Of a stretch of 7,317 nucleotides of DNA, positions 1 through 5,939 are shown in pieces (positions within the stretch are counted from its first letter, which is position 1; each line of letters opens with the position of its first letter). The translations under genes were made by a program, and so were the position numbers. The stretch spans positions 1-7,317 of the forward strand of contig JAITNZ010000137.1 of assembly GCA_031290205.1 (NCBI GenBank), given 5' to 3'. This stretch comes from Spirochaetaceae bacterium. GTDB lineage: Bacteria > Spirochaetota > Spirochaetia > Treponematales > Breznakiellaceae. The notes below the pieces were generated by a model. The model saw only the letters and a program-made list of their open reading frames with translations. It searched no databases and had not been told where the DNA came from.

Positions 1-3
1 CCG

Positions 4-17
4 CGCAGCTTGCTGCG
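4..17. repeat. Short GCAGC/GCTGC hairpin at window edge
   Basis: The arms CGCAGC and GCTGCG are separated by TT and followed by TTTCTGATT on the plus strand. The core matches the larger hairpins at 113-137 and 5396-5415. It may be a terminator for a plus-strand gene left of the window, or one end of a repeat unit running to about 137. The left flank is cut off by the window, so its role cannot be decided. Confidence 0.4.
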
Positions 18-89
18 TTTCTGATTATGCAACGCTTACAAGTTTCCGGTATGGAGCGGCGCAGTACTCAAAATTTCCTATACAACGAC

Positions 90-110
90 AGATTTTTCTT
101 AGAAAAATCT
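90..110. repeat. AT-rich perfect palindrome
   Basis: AGATTTTTCT (90-99) and AGAAAAATCT (101-110) are perfect 10-base inverted arms around one T. The palindrome lies two bases from the GC-rich hairpin at 113-137, so on a minus-strand transcript it would be a second, AU-rich hairpin that also supplies the U tract of the terminator. A partial match, GATTTTTCTAAGAAAT, occurs near 6384. Confidence 0.6.
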
Positions 111-137
111 GAAACCCCGCAGCTCTGCTGCGGGGTT
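111..137 (-). terminator. Intrinsic terminator of the 145-600 gene
   Basis: An 11-base-pair perfect stem (113-123 with 127-137, three-base loop) carries the core CCCCGCAGC/GCTGCGGGG. It starts 8 bases past the TAA stop of the minus-strand gene. On the minus strand it is followed by TCAGATTTTTCT, a delayed T tract. The plus-strand side has a weaker tract (TGTTCATTTTATG), so it would act mainly leftward. Confidence 0.6.
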
Positions 138-144
138 GTTCATT

Positions 145-600
145 TTATGTACTTTTCCCTGAATTAAATTCCACTAATTTTTTCCATTCAATATTGCCGT
201 TTGAGTCACAAAACAATTCAATAAATTCTTTTGTAAAACGATTAAGCATTCCTGCATATTTTTCATGAAAATCATCATTTTTTTCCTTTGCTTTGTGTCC
301 GAGCGGTTCGATAATGTCCGTGTAAATTGTTGCGTTCCCGCCGATATTTCTGATATAAACAGATAAATCATGGAACCAATCTTGAAAGATTTGTTCCTTA
401 TGTGCTGCAAGCCATTTTTCAAAGAGTTCATCTACGACTTCCCCGGCAACACTGTGACCGTTCATGCAAAAAATATACGGATTAATTGCATCTATCAGTT
501 CGGCAAAATTCAAATCGTCAAGCAAACAAATGAGTTTATTAAAATAGATGCTGATATTTTCATCGACATAATCTTCTATAAGTATCTTTATATTCTTCAT
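145..600 (-). CDS. PmeII-family restriction endonuclease remnant with internal deletion
   Basis: This is an intact 151-residue reading frame with an ATG start, preceded by an AAAGGAAAC ribosome-site-like stretch about 7 bases upstream and followed by a strong terminator. Two blocks resemble, from memory, opposite ends of PmeII-type type II restriction endonucleases. Residues 29-85 carry an N-terminal-like block with INPYIF at 39-44 and EQIFQDWFHDLSVYI at 69-83. Residues 92-149 carry a C-terminal-like block with IYTDIIEPLGHKAKE at 92-106, RFTKEFI at 121-127 and IEWKKLVEFNSGK at 137-149. Family members are usually well over 200 residues, and the catalytic PD-(D/E)XK region expected between these blocks is absent. 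Its DNA cleavage function is therefore probably lost unless the frame has a new role. No partner methyltransferase lies in the window. The family assignment is recalled, not searched; the frame itself is certain. Confidence 0.6.
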   Translation of the reverse strand: MKNIKILIEDYVDENISIYFNKLICLLDDLNFAELIDAINPYIFCMNGHSVAGEVVDELFEKWLAAHKEQIFQDWFHDLSVYIRNIGGNATIYTDIIEPLGHKAKEKNDDFHEKYAGMLNRFTKEFIELFCDSNGNIEWKKLVEFNSGKST

Positions 601-750
601 TGTCTTGTTTCCTTTTCTTTATGGACAAAAGATATTCTTTCTATGCCCTGTTTTTTCTCCTTTTTGGCATATTCCAAAAATTATCACCCATCAACGGCAA
701 TCTATCTGAATTGAAGCTCCAAATTCTCATTGCTACGCATCGTCCCCGTT

Positions 751-780
751 CCCTTCACTAAGAGATAGGCGGTCGTTACG
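751..780 (+). repeat. 30-base dispersed repeat, copy D
   Basis: The segment reads CCCTTCACTA, then AGAGATAGGC, then GGTCGTTACG. It aligns without gaps to three other copies at 5161-5190, 5570-5599 and 5910-5939, all in the same orientation. The right half (ATAGGCG, one variable base, TCGTTACG) is best conserved. This copy lies in non-coding DNA, unlike the other three, which touch gene 3' ends, and it leads into the structured GC-rich element at 808-908. Confidence 0.7.
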
Positions 781-807
781 CAGGGGGGCGTAAAGTTTGC
801 TTGTCCT

Positions 808-908
808 GCGCCACGCCATGAACGATTAGTCGCACCAACACCCTATCGGGTGCTATTATTGGGCGGGGTAGCGACGCATTCTTGCGGCGCGTAGGGGGGC
901 TCCCCCCT
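808..908. repeat. GC-rich nested-hairpin element
   Basis: The 601-935 spacer has no supportable gene. Its right part contains nested inverted arms: GCGCC (808-812) with GGCGC (886-890); GTCGCACC (829-836) with GGT-A-GCGAC (867-875); and an inner CACCC-TATC-GGGTG hairpin (839-852). Next to it is AGGGGGG/CCCCCCT (893-908), 28 bases past the stop of the SPOR gene. No T tract follows on either strand, so it does not look like a simple terminator. It may be a REP-like or other structured repeat; no family is recognised. Confidence 0.45.
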
Positions 909-935
909 CTACCCTGTTCCCTTCTTCCCCATCCC

Positions 936-3053
936 CTACTGTTGAACACTATAGCTGTCGTCGAATCCCAAGCCGGAGGCTTTGAGGACGCGCAGCGACG
1001 CCTCGGCTTCTTCCCTAAATTGATAGGGTCCGATTTTTACACGATAGTACATTATGCCGTTAATCTCTTTGCCGAATATTTCGGCATCGGCGCAACCATT
1101 GGCAAAAAGTTTGCGCCAGAGATTTTGCGCAAACCGGAGATCGGTGTAGGCGCCCGCCTGTACCCAGAAACCGGAATAAGGCGACGTCCAATTAACCGTT
1201 TTCTGGGGAAGATAGAGCCTTGCCGCTGCTCTCTGCGTTGCTACCGGAGGCTGCTGCTGGGCGACAAACGGCGGTGGCTGAACATACTGCTGCGGAGGCT
1301 GAACATATTGCTGTGGTGGCTGAATATATTGCTGCGGTGGCTGAATATATTGCTGTGGTGGCTGAATATACTGCGGCGGTTGTACATATTGAGTCGGCGG
1401 CACATACTGCGGCTGAACCTGCGTGTAAGGCTGAGAAGGCGCTCCCTGATACGGGGCATGGACTTGCGGCGCCGGCTGAGGGAGAAGGTCGAAGGGCGGC
1501 GCTTGCGGCACGGTCTTCGGTAGCGCCTGAGGCGCCGAATGAGCTGCCCCCCTGTTTACGATGCTGTTGGAACTCAAGTTGTCGGCAGAATTGTAGAGTT
1601 TATCGATAAACATGACGATAGCGTTGCGGATTCTGTCTATTTCCGCATTGGTCAACGAAGATGAACAATCCAGCACCAGATAGATTATCGCTGATTTCCT
1701 GTTACTCGTAAAATCACTCAACCTCGATACCCTAAATTCGCTGTTCATAATCCAGTCATCGCCGGCTAAACTGTTCAGCTTATACCACTGCATCACCGCA
1801 TTCGTATCTACTTCACCATCCAGCGTAAGGGTGTATTCTATGCCGGCATCAACCCGCCTGCCTATTATCGCACCGCTATTTGCCAGCGATACCCCTTCCG
1901 CCCGAAGATTGCTTATCGAATATTCGTTGTTGCCATACACAACCCGCCCCTCAATATAACGCCACGAATTGTCGGCGTAACCCGCATTGTCAAAGGTAAG
2001 CCGCACCGTCGTGCCCACAGAATAGGCAGGCGCCGTCCACGTTAAACGATTGCGAGGGGTGAATATTTGTAGCTTTTCGGAGAGGTCGAGGAGTTGGTAC
2101 TCAATTTGAGCGACATTGTTCAGAAATACAATATTATCCTGTGCACTCGATACGGCATCTAAAGTTTGATTGAAATCGGCGCTGTTTGTTATGTCCCTGC
2201 CCTGTATCCCTATCGCCCACGCATCAACTTTTTTCCCGCCTATTTTTTTCGTCTTCATCTGCTGGCTGATATAATTTTTATAGGCGGCAGTTTGCCCGCC
2301 GGCAAAATTGTTGGTGTCCAGCGGCTTAAACGAAACATCCGTTGAACTCGTATCAAGCCCGTCGGTAAACGTGATGATATTCACCGATTCAAGATTTGAA
2401 GGAAGCGCCTTCGCACTCTCCAGTTTTGTTAGATAGGCAAGCGCCGTATGCTCGGCATAGTAGAGCGCGGTGCCATTCGCCACTGACGGGACATAGCTGA
2501 CGCTCAGCCGTTCCAGTAATTCCTGCCTGCCGGTGGGGTCAAGCGGTATCAGGGTAGGCTCCGACCGGATTTTGTTGTCAAAGAGCACTAAACCCAAATA
2601 AATGCCCTCGTTGTTCAAGCGCACATTCTGCACCGACGGCTTTGCAACCGGAGTTGCTATCTCTGTGGGAATAGTTGCCATCTGGGCGGCAAATGCCGCA
2701 TCGTCAATATGCAACTCCTTACTCGGCTGCAAACTCTGTCCACGCGCGACATGCCCGGTAAAATAGTAATAATTAGTGAGAGGTGGCTCCAGATTGCTGT
2801 CAAGAACCGGTTCGGTGTTCCGGGTTATCTCTTGTACCAGCGAATAGCCCCGCTGCGCCTTGTTAGCACGGTATAAACCGTAACTATACCCCTGCGTGTT
2901 TTCCCCCGCCGTCCAATTGATTCGTACCAATCGGCTGTCGGGACCTGATGTCGTTACACTGACTGAGGGATCGCCCGTCCCCCTAGCATAGACGCCAAAG
3001 GTAACGAGGATGAAAAACATGGCAAACAAGGTTTTTTTTACAAAATTATTCAC
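936..3053 (-). CDS. Secreted vWA-like protein with C-terminal SPOR domain
   Basis: The product is 705 residues. A signal peptide is visible at 1-23 (KK, a hydrophobic run, then VYA as the likely cleavage site). Residues 28-115 resemble a fibronectin-like beta domain. Residues 150-330 resemble a von Willebrand A fold: a LVLFD strand, GTALYYA at 194-200 and ITFTDGLDTSS at 227-237, but without DxSxS on the first strand. A DCSSS motif appears instead at 462-466 after a second beta-rich region (335-450). Residues 510-605 are a Pro/Gln linker with QPPQQY(I/V) repeats. Residues 625-703 form a SPOR domain (FWVQAGAY, YRVKIGPY), a fold that binds septal peptidoglycan lacking stem peptides. The start is GTG with GGAG six bases upstream; it overlaps the accA stop by four bases. 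The sequence shows an envelope protein, and a division-site role is inferred from SPOR. No terminator with a T tract is seen downstream. Confidence 0.85.
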   Translation of the reverse strand: MNNFVKKTLFAMFFILVTFGVYARGTGDPSVSVTTSGPDSRLVRINWTAGENTQGYSYGLYRANKAQRGYSLVQEITRNTEPVLDSNLEPPLTNYYYFTGHVARGQSLQPSKELHIDDAAFAAQMATIPTEIATPVAKPSVQNVRLNNEGIYLGLVLFDNKIRSEPTLIPLDPTGRQELLERLSVSYVPSVANGTALYYAEHTALAYLTKLESAKALPSNLESVNIITFTDGLDTSSTDVSFKPLDTNNFAGGQTAAYKNYISQQMKTKKIGGKKVDAWAIGIQGRDITNSADFNQTLDAVSSAQDNIVFLNNVAQIEYQLLDLSEKLQIFTPRNRLTWTAPAYSVGTTVRLTFDNAGYADNSWRYIEGRVVYGNNEYSISNLRAEGVSLANSGAIIGRRVDAGIEYTLTLDGEVDTNAVMQWYKLNSLAGDDWIMNSEFRVSRLSDFTSNRKSAIIYLVLDCSSSLTNAEIDRIRNAIVMFIDKLYNSADNLSSNSIVNRGAAHSAPQALPKTVPQAPPFDLLPQPAPQVHAPYQGAPSQPYTQVQPQYVPPTQYVQPPQYIQPPQQYIQPPQQYIQPPQQYVQPPQQYVQPPPFVAQQQPPVATQRAAARLYLPQKTVNWTSPYSGFWVQAGAYTDLRFAQNLWRKLFANGCADAEIFGKEINGIMYYRVKIGPYQFREEAEASLRVLKASGLGFDDSYSVQQ
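1276..1377 (-). repeat. In-frame 21-base tandem repeat (QPPQQY-I/V)
   Basis: Four full 21-base units (1276-1296, 1297-1317, 1318-1338, 1339-1359) and an 18-base unit (1360-1377) encode the seven-residue repeat QPPQQY(I/V) in the linker of the SPOR protein. The units differ by a few bases, mostly at third positions. Looser copies of the motif continue on the N-terminal side (to about 1430). The array probably varies in copy number by slippage while keeping the frame. Confidence 0.9.
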
Positions 3054-3970
3054 AATTCACTCCATATACCCATTTTTCTTATTTTCTGATTCCGGTAGCG
3101 CACTATCACTTCCGGCGTGTGCTTGCAGAGCATGGAAACTTCCCTTCGCAGAACATCCTTAATATTCCGCGCCGTCTCGTCCACATCGGTATGCGCCCCA
3201 TTTTCCGGTTCGGGAATCACCCCGTTTATCAAATTGAAGCCAAGCAGGTCCGCGCTGGTTATGCGGAGCATCACGGCGGCGTCCTTCGCCTTCGACGAAT
3301 CGTGCAAGAGTATCGAAGCGCAGCCTTCAGGACTGATAACCGAGTAAATCGCATTTTCGAGCATATATATTTTGTCGCCGACGCAGATGCCAAGCGCCCC
3401 GCCGGAACCGCCCTCTCCTATTATTATACAGATTATCGGCGTTTTAAGCTGGCTAAAATCACATAAGTTTTGGGCAATCGCCTGCCCTATGCCCCGCTCC
3501 TCGGCGCCTAAGCCGGGAAAGGCGCCCGCCGTATCAACAAAGGTGATAATCGGTCGCTTGAACTTTTCCGCTTCCTTCGCAAGCCGTAGCGCCTTGCGGT
3601 ACCCTTCGGGATTCCCCATGCCGTGGTTGCGAAACACGTTTTCTTTTAATGTCCGCCCCTTCAGATTGGCAAGCACGGTAACGGGTGTCTCGTCGAGGAA
3701 GCCCAAGCCGCCGATAATCGCCGGATCATCCCCAAAACAGCGGTCACCGTGAAGCTCGATAAAATCCGTAAAAATGCGGACAATGTAGTCCATCGCATAG
3801 GGGCGCATGGGATGGCGGGCAAGCTCGACATGCTTCCAGACATACTCAGTTTTCGAGCTTTCTTTGATTTTTTCTTCAATGCGCTCAATTTCGCTCGAAA
3901 GGTCTAAGCCCGATTCGCCGGCAAACTGCCGTAATTCATCGATTTTCTTTTTTATTTCGTCCTGCGTCAT
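3050..3970 (-). CDS. accA: Acetyl-CoA carboxylase carboxyltransferase subunit alpha
   Basis: AccA pairs with AccD to transfer the carboxyl group from biotin on AccB to acetyl-CoA, giving malonyl-CoA for fatty-acid synthesis in the cytoplasm. The 306-residue product has the family layout: an N-terminal helical segment, ELARHPMRPY near 49-58, the crotonase-fold motifs DTAGAFPGLGAEERG (146-160) and GEGGSGGALG (185-194), then SPEGCASIL (213-221) and IPEPENGAH. Length is normal (E. coli 319). A longer frame starts at 4024, but the ATG at 3970 is preferred: it matches where the family begins, and a near-consensus promoter occupies the extra 18 codons. No Shine-Dalgarno sequence precedes 3970, consistent with a leaderless message. 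The stop overlaps the downstream GTG. accD, accB and accC are not in the window. Confidence 0.96.
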   Translation of the reverse strand: MTQDEIKKKIDELRQFAGESGLDLSSEIERIEEKIKESSKTEYVWKHVELARHPMRPYAMDYIVRIFTDFIELHGDRCFGDDPAIIGGLGFLDETPVTVLANLKGRTLKENVFRNHGMGNPEGYRKALRLAKEAEKFKRPIITFVDTAGAFPGLGAEERGIGQAIAQNLCDFSQLKTPIICIIIGEGGSGGALGICVGDKIYMLENAIYSVISPEGCASILLHDSSKAKDAAVMLRITSADLLGFNLINGVIPEPENGAHTDVDETARNIKDVLRREVSMLCKHTPEVIVRYRNQKIRKMGIWSEL

Positions 3971-3979
3971 AATGAGTTC

Positions 3980-4008
3980 ATTATACTCGTAATTATTGAC
4001 CTTGACAA
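3980..4008 (-). promoter_or_regulatory. Sigma70-type promoter of accA operon
   Basis: On the minus strand TTGTCA (4008-4003) and a perfect TATAAT (3985-3980) are separated by exactly 17 bases. The expected transcription start is about 3973, three bases before the accA ATG, so the mRNA would be nearly leaderless. The -35 box overlaps that of the divergent promoter on the other strand. Confidence 0.7.
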
Positions 4009-4030
4009 TATGGGGGAAATACATCAGAAT
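4002..4030 (+). promoter_or_regulatory. Divergent promoter of the barrel-protein gene
   Basis: A perfect TTGACA (4002-4007), 17 bases, then CAGAAT (4025-4030; four of six match the -10 consensus). The expected start is about 4037, six bases before the ATG at 4043. It shares TTGACAA (4002-4008) with the accA promoter in the opposite direction. The weak -10 suggests lower or activated expression compared with accA. Confidence 0.5.
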
Positions 4031-4042
4031 ACGGCAGCTTCT

Positions 4043-5173
4043 ATGTCGCGTTTTATCATTGTGCTTTTCTTAACTTTTTTATCTCAGGAAATCTTTTGTA
4101 TTGAAACATCAGATCCGGCAATTGGACACCAAGACGATTCCCCAGAGGATTACTCGAAAGGGCTTCTCTATGGCAAAAATATGTTTATTCCCTATTTGAT
4201 ACACTATAACTTCCCTTCGTTATCCGCTAAATCGGGGAAAAAGTTTGATTTCCAATACCATACTTCGATTTATTATATCCAAGATGTTCAATACCTTGAA
4301 CACACTGATAACGGCATCCGAAGCTATGATAAGACGTTCGTAGTCAGAGATTATGAAGGCTGCGTCGGCGAAATCGGCTTTTCATATCATTTTTTCGACG
4401 AATTGCAACTCGGGGTAGATTTGCGCCTTATTTCCTATTACGGAGGTTTTTTAGACGAAACTATTGAAACGTTTCATAATATATTTGGATTTCCAACCGG
4501 ACGGCGGGAGTTTTTTCTGCAAAATCAGATATACATCAATATCCCCAATGATAACGGTATTCGGCTTTTTCTGGATGCGCCCTCAGTCGCCTTCGGCGAT
4601 ATTGATTTGTGGGGTAAATGGACGTTTTTTGAAAATAGCTCTATTTCCCTCGCCGCGCTTGGGGCGTTTAAACTGCCGTCCGGAAGGCTGGAAACGCTCA
4701 GCGGCTCTAACTATCCCGATATAGGACTCGGCATCCTCTCCGATATAAAGCCCTATTGGTTTTTTACCGTGTATGCACAAGCCGGCATCGTGCTGCCCCT
4801 CAATTTTCAATCTTACCCCATGTTCAACGGATTAATCGGGCTTGAAATGCATCCTTGGCAGTTTTTATCCCTGAATGTTCAGATGAATATAAAGACCAGC
4901 CCGATTTCCAATAATATTGGCTGGAGCTGGAACAGCGCATACGGCACTAATTATAAGTTGTATTCAATGCCCCAAACCAATATATTAGCCGGATTTATTA
5001 TTAAGTTCAAAGATTTTAAGTGGCAATTCTATTTTGAAGAAGACGCAATAACCAACCAAGGCACGGATATAACCTTTAATATCATGTTTTCTCATAGCTT
5101 GAGCCTACAGGGATTCCAGCAATCCACACCCCCAACAACATCACAGTCCTTTACAGCCCAGCCTTCACCATAA
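4043..5173 (+). CDS. DUF3187-like predicted outer-membrane protein
   Basis: The product is 376 residues. The N-terminus (MSRFIIVLFLTFLSQEIFC) is a likely signal peptide. The body is rich in alternating aromatic and polar stretches typical of beta strands, with YYGGFLDETIETFHNIFGFP at 132-151, then GRREFF, FGDIDLWGKW at 184-193 and FKLPSGRLETL. From memory, the pattern GGFLD...FH..FG.P..GR followed by a GD-L-GKW strand marks the DUF3187 family, whose function is unknown. A frame extension to ATG 4010 exists but would start inside the promoter, so the ATG at 4043 is preferred; neither has a good Shine-Dalgarno site. The barrel seems to end near LSLQGF, and a Ser/Thr/Pro/Gln tail of 18 residues follows. 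The last residues and the stop lie inside a dispersed repeat, suggesting the tail was acquired. Cys19 could be a lipidation site, but the preceding EIF is a poor lipobox. Confidence 0.8.
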   Translation: MSRFIIVLFLTFLSQEIFCIETSDPAIGHQDDSPEDYSKGLLYGKNMFIPYLIHYNFPSLSAKSGKKFDFQYHTSIYYIQDVQYLEHTDNGIRSYDKTFVVRDYEGCVGEIGFSYHFFDELQLGVDLRLISYYGGFLDETIETFHNIFGFPTGRREFFLQNQIYINIPNDNGIRLFLDAPSVAFGDIDLWGKWTFFENSSISLAALGAFKLPSGRLETLSGSNYPDIGLGILSDIKPYWFFTVYAQAGIVLPLNFQSYPMFNGLIGLEMHPWQFLSLNVQMNIKTSPISNNIGWSWNSAYGTNYKLYSMPQTNILAGFIIKFKDFKWQFYFEEDAITNQGTDITFNIMFSHSLSLQGFQQSTPPTTSQSFTAQPSP

Positions 5174-5190
5174 AATGGGCGTTCGTTACT
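5161..5190 (+). repeat. 30-base dispersed repeat, copy A
   Basis: The segment reads GCCTTCACCA, TAAAATGGGC, GTTCGTTACT. It supplies the last codons and TAA of the barrel-protein gene. It matches copy B (5570-5599) over 29 bases with one mismatch (5177), and similarity stops abruptly on both sides. Copies A and B therefore form direct repeats around the 5191-5569 spacer. Confidence 0.75.
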
Positions 5191-5216
5191 GGAGGGGTTT
5201 ACCGAAGAAGAATGTC

Positions 5217-5275
5217 CACAGATACACACAGATTAACACAGATTTTCACTCCGCAATTTTCTTCATCTGTGTTAA
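5217..5275. repeat. CACAGAT direct repeats with inverted partner
   Basis: CACAGAT occurs at 5217, 5227 and 5237, a period of exactly ten bases. TTAACACAGAT (5233-5243) is perfectly inverted as ATCTGTGTTAA (5265-5275) around 21 bases. This resembles the CACAGATTAACACAGAT intergenic repeats recalled from several repeat-rich bacterial genomes. The surrounding spacer 5174-5594 holds only such repeats and hairpins and no supportable gene; a small CAGCGC-GTAT-GCGCTG hairpin lies at 5304-5319. Confidence 0.65.
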
Positions 5276-5386
5276 ACAGCAAAGTGCGTGGCAAGGAGCA
5301 TGGCAGCGCGTATGCGCTGACCGAGAAAGCCTTCCCCCTGTGGACAAATTCGTCAGTATTTTCAAATTACCAGCGAATGTACCCGA

Positions 5387-5415
5387 ATAAAAAATCCCCG
5401 CAGCAAGCTGCGGGG
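5387..5415 (-). terminator. Intrinsic terminator for leftward transcripts
   Basis: CCCCGCAGC (5396-5404) and GCTGCGGGG (5407-5415) form a strong stem. On the minus strand it is followed by ATTTTTTATT, a good T tract. It lies downstream of both fliQ copies and would end leftward transcription before the barrel-protein gene. On the plus strand only TATTAAA follows, so rightward termination would be weaker. Confidence 0.65.
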
Positions 5416-5473
5416 TATTAAACCCCACTGCGAATAAAGTCTCCTTGTGAATTTGCGATTTCATCGCGTCTTT

Positions 5474-5516
5474 CGCAGACTTTTTTCTGCGTCAATCCGC
5501 AAAATCTGCGGATTTT
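5474..5516 (+). terminator. Twin hairpins, possible rightward terminator
   Basis: CGCAGA/TCTGCG (5474-5491) is followed by a perfect eight-base stem AATCCGCA/TGCGGATT (5494-5501 with 5507-5514) and TTCATGATTTGTTTATTTT on the plus strand. It could end transcripts from the barrel-protein gene, although the stop codon is about 320 bases upstream. Confidence 0.4.
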
Positions 5517-5569
5517 CATGATTTGTTTATTTTAATGCGCTCGCCCTGCCTTAGGCGGTTTCATGCCTT

Positions 5570-5599
5570 GCCTTCACCATAAAATAGGCGTTCGTTACG
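5570..5599 (+). repeat. 30-base dispersed repeat, copy B
   Basis: GCCTTCACCA, TAAAATAGGC, GTTCGTTACG. It covers the stop codon of the truncated fliQ copy (TAA on the minus strand at 5597-5595) and runs into its coding end. It is nearly identical to copy A. It also shares spacing with copy C: GCCTTG lies 13 bases before ATAGGCG in both. Confidence 0.75.
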
Positions 5600-5821
5600 G
5601 GATGCCTGCCATTGCGGGGATCATGCGGAAAAGGGCTACCGTGTAATTGCCCAACATGGTGAACATCCAGCCGCCAAGTAGGGCAAGCACGAGTAGAATG
5701 GCGATGACTTTGGGGACAAAGGTAAGCGTCTGCTCCTGAATCTGAGTGGCAGATTGCAGTATCGCCACGACAAGCCCAATGACAAGCGCCGTTAGCAGTA
5801 TCGGCGCTGCAATGATAATAA
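5595..5821 (-). pseudogene. fliQ: 5'-truncated second copy of fliQ
   Basis: Read leftward, this segment encodes residues 18-91 of FliQ, from IIIAAPILL to the C-terminal AMAGIP, identical to the intact neighbour. The first 17 codons are replaced by unrelated sequence. The open frame continues upstream to a GTG at 5870 (about 16 residues reading RGNEYGSYAARDCLP), but there is no ribosome site and this stretch shows no FliQ similarity. Both transmembrane helices are mostly present, but the N-terminal start of the first helix is missing. It is best read as a duplication remnant. However, the silent-only differences mean protein-level constraint acted after the copies diverged, or the copies were exchanged between functional fliQ genes. 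Confidence 0.8.
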
Positions 5822-5909
5822 GGGGAAGGCAATCTCGGGCAGCGTAGCTGCCATACTCGTTACCGCGCACTCTACTGTAAGGGCTTTACTGTAGGGCGCT
5901 TCCTGCCTT

Positions 5910-5939
5910 GCGTTTGATAAGAGATAGGCGTTCGTTACG
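5910..5939 (+). repeat. 30-base dispersed repeat, copy C
   Basis: GCGTTTGATA, AGAGATAGGC, GTTCGTTACG. Its right half overlaps the stop and final codon of intact fliQ. Its TAAGAGATAGGCG stretch matches copy D (751-780) exactly, while its left ten bases diverge from copies A and B. Confidence 0.65.

Noticed and set aside
370..714. Plus-strand 114-residue frame opposite the endonuclease remnant
   Set aside because: It is antisense to a frame with family-like motifs and its own terminator, and it has no features of its own.
882..1609. Plus-strand open frames rich in Arg/Leu or Ala/Glu opposite the SPOR gene
   Set aside because: They are antisense readings of the 21-base repeat and Pro/Gln linker; the minus strand carries a coherent secreted protein.
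3117..3752. Plus-strand frames opposite accA
   Set aside because: They lie entirely inside well-conserved accA coding sequence and show no recognisable protein features.
3971..4024. Extended AccA N-terminus starting at 4024
   Set aside because: The extra residues do not resemble AccA, and a near-consensus promoter occupies this DNA.
751..5939. The 30-base repeats as a CRISPR array
   Set aside because: Four copies at distances of about 4400, 410 and 340 bases, with no regular spacers and no cas genes.
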